This document shows, piece by piece, positions 1 to 5,931 of a DNA stretch of 13,093 nucleotides (within the stretch, counting starts at the first letter, position 1; each line of letters opens with the position of its first letter). The translations under genes were made by a program, and so were the position numbers. Where the stretch lies: positions 1 to 13,093 of the forward strand of contig WFUI01000191.1 in the NCBI GenBank assembly GCA_015485035.1, written 5' to 3'. The notes under the pieces are model-generated. The model was given only the letters and a program-made list of their open reading frames with translations. It was not told where the DNA came from and made no database searches. This DNA comes from Mariprofundus sp. Lineage in GTDB: Bacteria; Pseudomonadota; Zetaproteobacteria; Mariprofundales; Mariprofundaceae.

Positions 1-70
1 CTGCAACCCCAGAAGTTGCACCCCCTGCAACCCCAGAAGTTGCACCCCCTGCAACCCCAGAAGTTGCACC
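1..70 (+). repeat. 24-bp tandem repeat, about 2.9 copies, each with internal dyad
   Basis: Units start at 1, 25 and 49 and are identical; the third ends at about 70. Each unit contains TGCAAC, a 7-nt spacer and GTTGCA, a perfect 6-bp inverted repeat. The period is eight codons, so the array encodes ATPEVAPP repeats in the replication gene. A degenerate unit recurs at 150-173. The left edge is the window edge, so the real copy number may be higher. Confidence 0.9.
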
Positions 71-173
71 TATAACGACCCATAAGAACGTCCCATATAA
101 CGACCCAGAGAGAGAGGGGGGAGTATCTACAGAGATCGAGCCGGAAAAGGTTGCACCAGAAGTTGCACCTCCC
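1..173. other. Candidate replication origin (iteron cluster inside the replication gene)
   Basis: The interval combines the dyad-containing 24-bp repeats (1-70), a 12-bp direct repeat TATAACGACCCA at 71-82 and 96-107, and a degenerate fourth repeat unit at 150-173. In lambda, O-binding iterons with dyad symmetry lie within the O coding sequence and define the origin, so the same arrangement is plausible here. This is inference. The repeats could simply encode a low-complexity Pro/Ala linker, and no strongly AT-rich unwinding element is obvious, although TATAA-containing segments occur at 71-100. Confidence 0.35.
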
Positions 174-524
174 ACTGGACAACAACACTCAGCCAGTCTC
201 ATACCAGACGACTATCACCCACCCGACACAATCACCGCTCAGCTTTTCAGAGCAGGCAGGCCAGATGTCGATCCGTTCGACAAAACCCTAATCGCAAAAT
301 TCATATCCCACCACAAGGGCAACGGCACATTGAGTCCAGACTGGGATGCAAAATTTTTCAACTGGTGTCTACGAGAACGAAAGGAGAGCAGTCATGCAGT
401 TAATCAATCCGGACCACTCACCGTCGTCGAGCGAATCAGACGGGCAAATGGGCTTGCCCCAGATTTTGACGGAGAAACATATTGCCATCCTGTGGGAGAA
501 GATGGGGAGGATGTATGGCCATAA
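3..524 (+). CDS. C-terminal part of an O/DnaT-like phage replication protein (5' end outside window)
   Basis: This frame is open from the window edge to TAA at 522-524 (173 codons seen); the true start lies upstream. It begins with an 8-residue repeat, ATPEVAPP, in nearly three copies, then a degenerate KVAPEVAPP and a Pro-rich linker. A folded region follows, from about the LIPDDYHPPD stretch to DWDAKFFNWCLRER (ending near 380). That pattern, a proline-containing start, an alternating helical core and a final W-D-x-x-F-x-x-W element, resembles the C-terminal DNA-binding domain of DnaT and of many phage replication proteins. I infer a replication initiator or primosomal role, with the winged-helix N-terminus upstream. 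The tail, with VERIRRANG, overlaps the next gene by 131 bp in another frame. The following lambda-P-like gene supports the assignment. The domain family is judged by eye. Confidence 0.65.
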   Translation, partial: ATPEVAPPATPEVAPPATPEVAPITTHKNVPYNDPEREGGVSTEIEPEKVAPEVAPPTGQQHSASLIPDDYHPPDTITAQLFRAGRPDVDPFDKTLIAKFISHHKGNGTLSPDWDAKFFNWCLRERKESSHAVNQSGPLTVVERIRRANGLAPDFDGETYCHPVGEDGEDVWP

Positions 525-876
525 GTGGGCGAGCGTTGCCGAGAAAGACGATGGCACCTGGTTGGCGGGGTTGGCTGGTGTGACTCCTGAGCAGGTTTCT
601 CACGCTCTTGGCAGGTTGGTTACGGAGGGCTTCAAGTGGCCGCCATCGCTGCCTGAGTTCAGGGAGCTGTGCGCGAATGTCGATACCGAGAAGCTTGAGC
701 GCTATGTGCGAAAAGTGGCGTTAAGACATTATGACTCGTTTACGGTTAGCCAGATGTCAGCTGACAGGATTGAGAGATTAATGTCCTCGGTTCGGCAGGA
801 GGCGACCCGTGATTTTGTTTTCACAACGCTGATGCGTTCAAGCAGGAGGGCGTTAAATGCCAAGACATTGTCCTAA
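394..876 (+). CDS. Lambda-P-like phage replication protein (putative helicase loader)
   Basis: A 160-residue protein whose central region (LTEKHIAILWEKMGRMYGHKW, then DDGTWLAGLAGVTPEQVSHAL and KWPPSLPEFRELC) matches the pattern of phage replication protein P relatives. These have a W-x-x-x-Y-G-H-K-W element, a D-x-x-x-W-x-x-x-L-x-x-L helix and a W-P-P-x-L-P-E-F-R motif. Lambda P brings the host DnaB helicase to the O-bound origin, and I infer the same role here. ATG 394 is chosen because AAGGAG at 381-386 sits 7 nt upstream; ATG 346 in the same frame has no such site. The gene overlaps the upstream replication gene by 131 bp and the downstream gene by 20 bp. At 160 residues it is shorter than lambda P (233), so it may keep only the core. 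Confidence 0.65.
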   Translation: MQLINPDHSPSSSESDGQMGLPQILTEKHIAILWEKMGRMYGHKWASVAEKDDGTWLAGLAGVTPEQVSHALGRLVTEGFKWPPSLPEFRELCANVDTEKLERYVRKVALRHYDSFTVSQMSADRIERLMSSVRQEATRDFVFTTLMRSSRRALNAKTLS

Positions 877-1408
877 GTGCGATGAGGTGCTGACGCCGCC
901 GAGAAGCAATGAATGCATCTGTGGCTGGAGCGATAGCGAAGATGCAGGCCGGCAGGAAAGGCCGAAGTTGTCTGATGTGCACCAGACGTTGACGCAGATT
1001 ATGTATCGCTGGAAGTGTGATCATGGCCGGTGGCCGGAAGGAATGCCGAAGGATTTGAATGCGGCGGCGGACTGGGCGCTTAAGTTGTTCGAGGGGCATA
1101 AGAAAAACGAAGCGCCGTTTATGCGTAGTGGCGTGGTCGGGAAGTTCTGGGTGTGGCCTTATGCGGAGCGCGTGGAATATCTGCTGACAAAGTTCCTGCA
1201 TCTGGATGAGGATTTCCAGAAGTGGATTGTCGCTGGTCGGCATGATCGGGTTGCGTGGCGTGGTGAGGACAAGGATACATTTTTCACTATCGTCAACGAG
1301 ACCGAGTCGGCTCGGAAGATGGACGTGGATGACTACCGCAAACAATGTTTGGCGCTGCTGGATTCGTTGAACGTTGGCGAGACAACGGGCAGTGAAAAAG
1401 CCGCGTGA
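857..1408 (+). CDS. Zinc-ribbon protein of unknown function
   Basis: This encodes 183 residues. AGGAGG at 844-849 precedes the ATG by 7 nt, and the start overlaps the P-like gene by 20 bp, suggesting translational coupling. The N-terminus holds Cys5-x2-Cys8 and Cys20-x-Cys22, a compact zinc-ribbon or knuckle pattern. The rest is Trp-rich and mostly helical in appearance (for example FWVWPYAERVEYLL and DEDFQKWIVAGRHDRVAW). I do not recognise the family. Its place directly after O- and P-like genes suggests a role in replication or early control, but nothing in the sequence proves this. Confidence 0.7.
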   Translation: MPRHCPKCDEVLTPPRSNECICGWSDSEDAGRQERPKLSDVHQTLTQIMYRWKCDHGRWPEGMPKDLNAAADWALKLFEGHKKNEAPFMRSGVVGKFWVWPYAERVEYLLTKFLHLDEDFQKWIVAGRHDRVAWRGEDKDTFFTIVNETESARKMDVDDYRKQCLALLDSLNVGETTGSEKAA

Positions 1409-1470
1409 TTTTTGATAGGCCATGATCGGGTGAATGATTTTTTTACAAAAACAACATCAGGAGGCAGGCA

Positions 1471-1722
1471 ATGACAGTTCCACAAACACACAAATGGCGC
1501 AATCCGCACAAGGGGTTTGTGGCCAGCGATCCGAACAAGACGGAAAAGCCGGTTATCGATGCGTTGTATGTGCATCGGTCGATTCGCAGGCTGGCGGTGC
1601 TGGCGGATAAGTCCATCAGGTCGGTGGAGCAGGGCAGGGCGGCGTTGGCGAAGTATGGCCATGTGCTGTTGGACCGGGAGCGTGAGGTGCTGGAAAGTTT
1701 TTACCAGGTGGAGTCGGTATGA
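1471..1722 (+). CDS. Small hypothetical protein, 83 residues
   Basis: AGGAGG at 1459-1464 lies 6 nt before the ATG, which makes translation likely. The protein is basic in its first half (HKWRNPHKG) and then appears helical (VIDALYVHRSIRRLAVLADKS and VEQGRAALAKYGHVLLDRE), possibly a small helix-turn-helix-like bundle. No family is recognised. It follows a 62-bp gap after the zinc-ribbon gene and ends in an ATGA overlap with a 13-codon mini-ORF. A small nin-region-type accessory gene is a reasonable guess from its position only. Confidence 0.6.
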   Translation: MTVPQTHKWRNPHKGFVASDPNKTEKPVIDALYVHRSIRRLAVLADKSIRSVEQGRAALAKYGHVLLDREREVLESFYQVESV

Positions 1723-1760
1723 GGTTTTGTTTTACGTGGAACACGAACGGGGAGAAATGA
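1719..1760 (+). other. 13-codon mini-ORF bridging two genes
   Basis: ATG 1719 overlaps the upstream TGA as ATGA. Its own TGA (1758-1760) overlaps ATG 1757, the first in-frame ATG of the membrane-peptide gene, again as ATGA. It would encode MRFCFTWNTNGEK. It could keep ribosomes moving between the genes, or the double overlap may be chance in a compact genome. Confidence 0.2.
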
Positions 1761-1762
1761 CA

Positions 1763-1933
1763 ATGGAAAATGAAATTTTTGAAAACCTGCATTTTATCGT
1801 GATTGGGATGCTCGGGTTTTGTTTGCTGGGCGCAGGGTTGTGTCTGTTGGCCCTGTTTGGCGGATTGAATAATGCGGTGGATGAGCTTGTGGATGAGGCG
1901 CAAGAGGATGTCGAATGCGACAGGGAGTATTAA
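1763..1933 (+). CDS. Small single-pass membrane protein
   Basis: A 56-residue product with one strong hydrophobic segment, about residues 8-33 (LHFIVIGMLGFCLLGAGL followed by CLLALFGG), and an acidic tail (VDELVDEAQEDVECDREY). ATG 1763 is preferred over ATG 1757 because GGAG at 1751-1754 is 8 nt from 1763 but only 2 nt from 1757. Function is unknown. A single membrane span with a charged tail fits many small phage inner-membrane proteins, and nothing marks it as a holin. It overlaps the next gene by 19 bp. Confidence 0.55.
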   Translation: MENEIFENLHFIVIGMLGFCLLGAGLCLLALFGGLNNAVDELVDEAQEDVECDREY

Positions 1934-2106
1934 CGCAACCGGAGTTCCGGGCGCTGCGGCGTGAGCTGTATGAAAAACGTTGTGGGTTATGTGAACGGGG
2001 GGTGAAGTTGTCAACAGGGAAAATACTGTGCAGCAAGGGCAAGGTGTTCCCTTACTGCGTGGAAGATTCTGAAAGCGGTTTTAAGCTCATCGAGGGTGTG
2101 GCATGA
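1915..2106 (+). CDS. Small Cys-rich, possible zinc-binding protein
   Basis: This encodes 63 residues, with AGAGG at 1904-1908 about 6 nt before the ATG. Cysteines occur as C-G-L-C, then single Cys residues in ILC and PYC, giving a possible four-Cys zinc site across about residues 23-48. The N-terminus (TQPEFRALRRELYEKR) looks like an amphipathic helix. No family is recognised. The gene overlaps the membrane-peptide gene by 19 bp and shares an ATGA junction with the next one, so the cluster is translationally coupled. Confidence 0.55.
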   Translation: MRQGVLTQPEFRALRRELYEKRCGLCERGVKLSTGKILCSKGKVFPYCVEDSESGFKLIEGVA

Positions 2107-2576
2107 ATGCATTGCAAAGTTGTGATATTGAAAAAATAAATCCAGTCAGAATTGTTGCGATGGATAACGCGCCTGAATTGCCGGGGCTGGCCTGCGCAGG
2201 GATGCCCAGGCATTGGTTTCTGGCGATGCGGCTGGTCTGGGCAAGGGATTATTCGGCAGACGACTGGCTTGAGTGGAAGGCGTGGGATGCGGCTGTCCGG
2301 CTGGCGGTGCGGCATGGCTGGAAAGTGCCGGCGGGGGAGCAGCGGTTGCGCAAGCTGGCGTGGTTGGCGTTGCGGGAGCTGGCGGAGCCGGGGCTGTTTG
2401 TGAGTGAGCAGATGCGGTATGGGATAGCTGGAATCGGCAAGTCGCAATGGTTTGCGCTTTGGAAGGCGCGCTATGAGCTGATTTACCGGGAGTTGAGCGA
2501 GTGGGTGAACCGCGCCTGGCGCTACATCAGGGTGAAATTGCGCGGGGATTTTAATTTATCTGAAATGGGGGGTTGA
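2103..2576 (+). CDS. Putative late-gene regulator, possibly Q-type antiterminator
   Basis: A 157-residue basic, Trp-rich protein that starts in an ATGA overlap with the previous gene. The C-terminal part (GIAGIGKSQWFALWKARY, then ELIYRELSEWVNRAWRYI) has the repeated W-x-x-x-W-x-x-R-Y and L-x-x-W-x-x-x-A pattern that I associate with the C-terminus of some phage antitermination Q proteins. The usual Cys-x2-Cys zinc motif is absent. The stronger argument is context: it is the last gene before a promoter followed by two terminators and a holin gene, the same order as lambda Q, pR', tR' and S. Sequence similarity alone would not support the call, and an unrelated hypothetical protein remains possible. 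Confidence 0.4.
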   Translation: MNALQSCDIEKINPVRIVAMDNAPELPGLACAGMPRHWFLAMRLVWARDYSADDWLEWKAWDAAVRLAVRHGWKVPAGEQRLRKLAWLALRELAEPGLFVSEQMRYGIAGIGKSQWFALWKARYELIYRELSEWVNRAWRYIRVKLRGDFNLSEMGG

Positions 2577-2602
2577 CTAACCCGGACTAAAACGGCTAGG
2601 AT
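2573..2602 (+). promoter_or_regulatory. Candidate sigma70-type late promoter (pR'-like)
   Basis: TTGACT at 2573-2578 (5 of 6 to consensus) and TAGGAT at 2597-2602 (4 of 6) are separated by 18 bp. The -35 box overlaps the stop codon of the putative Q gene. Transcription would start near 2608-2610. A -10-like CATGAT at 2608-2613 falls at the start site, where lambdoid late promoters carry a sigma-dependent pause element. That last point is inference. Confidence 0.55.
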
Positions 2603-2618
2603 TTTCCCATGATCGCAG

Positions 2619-2651
2619 AAATGCCCCCTGACGAAAGTCTCGGGGCATTTT
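2619..2651 (+). terminator. Intrinsic terminator 1 of the late leader
   Basis: AAATGCCCC at 2619-2627 pairs with GGGGCATTT at 2642-2650. Inside, GAC-GAAA-GTC forms a short top stem with a GNRA-type loop, separated by two mismatches. The T-run is short (TTTT at 2648-2651), so termination may be partial. The A-run before the stem could let it act on the other strand too. Confidence 0.65.
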
Positions 2652-2683
2652 GCGTTTCTGGTGGTGGAAAATTGACTTTGCTC

Positions 2684-2717
2684 GCCCCGCGTTGGAAACA
2701 GCGCGGGGCTTTTTTTT
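2684..2717 (+). terminator. Strong intrinsic terminator 2 of the late leader
   Basis: GCCCCGCG (2684-2691) pairs with CGCGGGGC (2702-2709) around a 10-nt loop and is followed directly by eight T residues (2710-2717). It sits just before the holin ribosome-binding site, so late genes transcribed from upstream must read through it. Confidence 0.85.
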
Positions 2718-2729
2718 GAGGGGCGGTTT

Positions 2730-2954
2730 ATGGCGGAGCGCATTGCGCAGGCGGCGTCAAATATCTCGTATGCAGCAAGTGGCAGCGCAACATTGCTGGG
2801 AACGTTGACATTGAATCATGTGATTGCACTGACCGGGCTGCTGGTGGCGGTCTTCACTGCTGGCGTGAACTGGTACTACCGGCACAAGCATTACCAGTTG
2901 GAAATCTCAAAAGCAGAAGCAATGAAACAATCCGAACAGGGGAAAAATAAATAA
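2730..2954 (+). CDS. Holin-like small membrane protein
   Basis: A 74-residue protein preceded by GAGGGG at 2718-2723, 6 nt before the ATG. It has an Ala/Ser-rich N-terminus with a weakly hydrophobic stretch (about 13-27), a clear transmembrane segment (about 29-46, HVIALTGLLVAVFTAGV), then NWYYRHKHYQLE and a charged C-terminus (KAEAMKQSEQGKNK). A final helix followed by N-W-Y-x-x-K/R-H and a polar basic tail is the usual look of small phage holins of the HP1-like or related type. Holins form inner-membrane lesions that release or activate endolysin. It is the first gene after the late promoter and terminators, as in lambda. No endolysin gene is adjacent, so that partner must lie elsewhere. 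Confidence 0.6.
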   Translation: MAERIAQAASNISYAASGSATLLGTLTLNHVIALTGLLVAVFTAGVNWYYRHKHYQLEISKAEAMKQSEQGKNK

Positions 2955-2956
2955 TT

Positions 2957-3544
2957 ATGTCTTCGCGTAACCTCAACGGCCTCACCGTCAAGCAGCAGAC
3001 ATTTTGTGATCTGTATCGTGGCAGTGATGACGATGAGGTGCGCGGCAATGCCAAGCGTTGTTACATGATCGCCTATACCGCGACCGCCAAGAGCGCTGAG
3101 GCTAATGGTCCACGGTTGCTGAAAGATCCGCATGTGGCGGAATATCTGGAGCAAAAACGGATTCAGGCGGAAGAGAAGGTCGATATCAGCGAAGAGCGGA
3201 TATTGCGCGAGCTGTCGTACATGGCGTTTCTTGATCCGAAAGATTATCGGAACGAGGACGGCAGTATTAAAAACATACATGACATGCCAGAAGGTGCGAG
3301 ACGGGCATTGGCAAGTATCGAAACCAATACGGCGGTGAGCAAGGAAAATGATGAAGTGTTGTTTGTTACGCACAAGATTAAGCACTACGAGAAAAACAGA
3401 GCCCTTGAATTATTGATGAAAGAAAAGGGCATGCTCAAAGAGAAGGTCGAGCATTCCGGCGGCGTTGGGGGCGTGTTGCTGGTACCCAATGACATGAGTC
3501 CGGAAGAATGGCAGAAGCAGAACGCAAGCCAGCCCCAAACGTAA
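2957..3544 (+). CDS. terS: Terminase small subunit (Terminase_2-like)
   Basis: This encodes 195 residues. The N-terminal region follows the small-terminase pattern: LTVKQQTFCDLY at the start, an A-x-x-A-Y-x-A-T-A-x-S-A helix-turn-helix-like stretch, and NGPRLLKDPHVAEYLEQKR (about residues 9-70). The middle carries ISEERILRELSYMAFLDPKDY, also common in this family, and the C-terminus is charged. TerS recognises phage DNA and delivers it to TerL. The only Shine-Dalgarno candidate, AGGGGA at 2938-2943, lies 13 nt before ATG, longer than ideal. It starts 2 nt after the holin stop and overlaps terL by 37 bp. Confidence 0.85.
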   Translation: MSSRNLNGLTVKQQTFCDLYRGSDDDEVRGNAKRCYMIAYTATAKSAEANGPRLLKDPHVAEYLEQKRIQAEEKVDISEERILRELSYMAFLDPKDYRNEDGSIKNIHDMPEGARRALASIETNTAVSKENDEVLFVTHKIKHYEKNRALELLMKEKGMLKEKVEHSGGVGGVLLVPNDMSPEEWQKQNASQPQT

Positions 3545-5931
3545 TCTGGACACCGTGGCCAGGCGGTCAGACCCGGTTTATTACCTGTCCGATTCGTGAA
3601 GTGTTTGCCAGTGGAAATCGGGGGGGCGGAAAGCGGCTGGCAAATGACCAACCTGTTTTGACTGATAGGGGCTGGGTAAATGCCGGGGACGTGACAAAGC
3701 AGGACAGGCTTGTTGCGCCAGATGGGAAATATACCCGCATTGTTGGTATTTATCGCGGTAAGCAGGAACAGTATTACCGCGTTACGACAGAAGGCGATGC
3801 CTCCGTTGTTGTTTGTGGCGATCATAACTGGCTGGTTTATGGCGGGAAGAATGGGTATCGAAACGGTTGGCAGGTAAGAACAACGAATGAACTCAGGAGG
3901 TTAAAAGACAGTCACTATTTGCCGTTGATGAGTGCGCCTGCACCGGGCAAGAAGTGGACGGGGTTAGATCCGTATATCGCTGGTTATGTTCTCGGAAATG
4001 GAACAACGAATGCGAGTCATCCAAGTATTTATACCGTCGATGATTTTGTAATTGACTATTTCGTTGATGCAGGGTGGCGGAGGTATGACTATCCGTACAT
4101 GAATACAACGATGGTGACATGCTGCGGCGAAAAAGGGAGGGAATGGCAGGATTTTTTAGGAAAGCGCTCAGGGCAAAACAAGAGAGTGCCTGATGAGTTG
4201 TTGATGGCTGATCCAGAGGCAAGGTTAGCGTTATTACGTGGCCTGATGGATAGCGATGGCTCTGTCGAGAAAGGGCAGGGAACGCCATCAAGCCCAGGCG
4301 GACAATGTTCGTTTGTAAGCATTTCAAAACATCTGGCGGCTGCGGTTCAGTACCTGGTGCGTTCGCTGGGCGGGAAGGCGCGTCTTCGGTGGAAGGAGAA
4401 GCACAGCACAAAAGGCGGGAATATTCATGGCTATTGGTTTGTGTCAATAACCCATGCGAATAATTTTAACCCGTTTTTGTTGCCAAGAAAGGCGAGGCTC
4501 GTAAGGAAACAGAAGGGATGCAGAAATAAGATTTTGTCAATAGAGCCTGTTGGCGTAATGGATGGCGTTTGTTTTGAGGTCGCGCATCATTCGCATTTGT
4601 TTGTCACCAAAGATTTTATTGTGACGCACAATACCGATACGCTGCTGATGAAGTATCTGCGCTATGTCGGCGCTGGCTTTGGCCCAGCATGGACGGGGAT
4701 TATATTTCGCCGTGAATACAAACATCTGGATGACATCGTTAAAAAATCAAAACGATGGATACCACAGATTTTCCCCGGCGCAAGATGGCTGGCATCCAAG
4801 AGTGATTACAAGTGGGTTTTTCCAACAGGGGAAGAGCTGCTGTTTCGCCGGATAAAGGATCCGGATGATTACTGGAGCTATCACGGTCATGAATATCCAT
4901 TCATCGGCTGGGAAGAGCTGACCAACTGGCCAACGGATGACTGTTACGAAGTCATGCGTTCCTGTAACCGCTGTTCGGTGCCGGGAGTGCCACGGTTCTA
5001 TGTGGCGAGTGGTAATCCATTCGGCGCCGGTCATGGCTGGGTGAAAGAACGATTTATCGATATCGGACCAGAGGGAACAGTGGTTGACGATGGTCAGGGC
5101 AACATGCGTACCCGGATCACGGTAACTCTGGAAGAAAATATCACGATGATGGAGAACGATCCGGATTATGTGAAAAATCTGGAAGGCATCCAGAACGAAG
5201 AGCTGAAGAAAGCCTGGCGTTACGGTGACTGGGATATTGTTGTAGGCGGGTTCCTGCAGGGAATATGGGACAGGCGCAGGCATGTGGTCAAACCCTTCAT
5301 GCCGCCATTGGACTGGCCGAGATGGCGAGCGATGGATTGGGGCTTTGCCAGGCCCTATTCGGTAGGGTGGTACACAATCAGTCCGGATGGCGTGGTATAT
5401 CGCTATCGTGAGTTATACGGCTACGGTGGCAAGGCGGATACCGGCACCCGTGAATCCGGTACTGAAGTCGCGCTGAAAATCAAAAAGATTGAAGCCAAAG
5501 AAATTAAGGCCGGCGCAAAGTTCAGGCGCAATCCGGCTGATACGAATTTGTGGCAGGGAATCGGTACTGAAAAAACGGTATACGATCTGTTCAAAGCGAA
5601 ATCGGTGCGTTGGGTCAAAGCACAGAAGGGCCCAGGCTCCCGGGTGACCGGCGCTGCATTGGTCATCGATGCGCTTAAACATGACAAGTTCAAAGTCACT
5701 GAGAATTGTACGCACTGGCTACGGACAGTTCCTGTGCTAATGCCAAATGCCAACGACTGGGAAGATGTGGATACGGAGATGGAAGACCACGCGTGGGATG
5801 AAACCTGTTATTCGCTCAGGTCGCGGCACAAGGCGATTCAGCCTGAGTATGTCGAGAAGGGGCCGAAACCCGGCACCTTCGACTGGCTGCTGAAAGTTAG
5901 CAAAGAAACCCGCACTGAGCGGGTTTTATAG
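3508..5931 (+). CDS. terL: Terminase large subunit interrupted by an intein
   Basis: The precursor is 807 residues, of which 333 are intein, leaving a 474-residue TerL of normal size. The extein joins GNRGGGK (36-42) to TDTLLMKYL (376 on), restoring a Walker A motif. A Walker B-like segment (FIGWEEL) follows in the ATPase domain. The nuclease domain begins at WRAMDWGFARPYSVGW with D610, followed by D678 in NPADTN and a D760/D764 pair in DHAWDET, the expected acidic residues of the RNase H-fold terminase nuclease. TerL powers DNA translocation into the prohead and cuts the concatemer. ATG 3508 lies within terS (37-bp overlap), and the purine-rich GGAAG before it is only about 2 nt away, so initiation may depend on coupling. 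A weak terminator overlaps the last codons. Confidence 0.93.
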   Translation: MAEAERKPAPNVIWTPWPGGQTRFITCPIREVFASGNRGGGKRLANDQPVLTDRGWVNAGDVTKQDRLVAPDGKYTRIVGIYRGKQEQYYRVTTEGDASVVVCGDHNWLVYGGKNGYRNGWQVRTTNELRRLKDSHYLPLMSAPAPGKKWTGLDPYIAGYVLGNGTTNASHPSIYTVDDFVIDYFVDAGWRRYDYPYMNTTMVTCCGEKGREWQDFLGKRSGQNKRVPDELLMADPEARLALLRGLMDSDGSVEKGQGTPSSPGGQCSFVSISKHLAAAVQYLVRSLGGKARLRWKEKHSTKGGNIHGYWFVSITHANNFNPFLLPRKARLVRKQKGCRNKILSIEPVGVMDGVCFEVAHHSHLFVTKDFIVTHNTDTLLMKYLRYVGAGFGPAWTGIIFRREYKHLDDIVKKSKRWIPQIFPGARWLASKSDYKWVFPTGEELLFRRIKDPDDYWSYHGHEYPFIGWEELTNWPTDDCYEVMRSCNRCSVPGVPRFYVASGNPFGAGHGWVKERFIDIGPEGTVVDDGQGNMRTRITVTLEENITMMENDPDYVKNLEGIQNEELKKAWRYGDWDIVVGGFLQGIWDRRRHVVKPFMPPLDWPRWRAMDWGFARPYSVGWYTISPDGVVYRYRELYGYGGKADTGTRESGTEVALKIKKIEAKEIKAGAKFRRNPADTNLWQGIGTEKTVYDLFKAKSVRWVKAQKGPGSRVTGAALVIDALKHDKFKVTENCTHWLRTVPVLMPNANDWEDVDTEMEDHAWDETCYSLRSRHKAIQPEYVEKGPKPGTFDWLLKVSKETRTERVL
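3634..4632 (+). other. Class 3-type intein with degenerate LAGLIDADG endonuclease (333 residues)
   Basis: The intein runs from R43 (CGG, 3634) to N375 (AAT, 4630). Its N-terminal block reads LANDQPVLTDRGWVNAGDV, with Arg at position 1 where Cys, Ser or Ala is normal. Block B is CGDHNW, with His106 at B:10 and Trp108 at B:12. Block F is CFEVAHHSHLF, with Cys355 at F:4. Block G is VTHN followed by Thr376 at +1. Trp B:12, Cys F:4 and Thr at +1 form the WCT signature of class 3 inteins, in which the block F Cys attacks the N-terminal splice junction directly. The endonuclease has a second motif LRGLMDSDG (Asp intact), but the first, IAGYVLGNG, has Asn164 instead of the catalytic Asp. Boundaries are chosen because excision restores GNRGGGKT. 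Block assignment is by eye. Confidence 0.88.

Noticed and set aside
1..70. CRISPR array
   Set aside because: The units are directly adjacent without unique spacers and lie in an open coding frame, so this is a tandem repeat.
821..1423. 200-codon open frame on the minus strand
   Set aside because: It is antisense to the zinc-ribbon gene, which has a strong ribosome-binding site and fits the operon. The minus-strand product is His/Pro/Arg-rich with no family pattern.
1517..1762. Upstream extension of the membrane-peptide reading frame
   Set aside because: This part reads the 83-residue gene in another frame and gives a Trp/Arg-rich nonsense stretch. The real gene starts at 1763 or 1757.
2577..2729. 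Small protein gene in the gap before the holin
   Set aside because: No + strand frame with a suitable start is seen. A 73-codon minus-strand frame crosses both terminators and is explained by chance.
3634..4632. Intron or free-standing homing endonuclease instead of an intein
   Set aside because: The frame is continuous with terL on both sides, and splicing blocks A, B, F and G are all recognisable, so splicing occurs at protein level.
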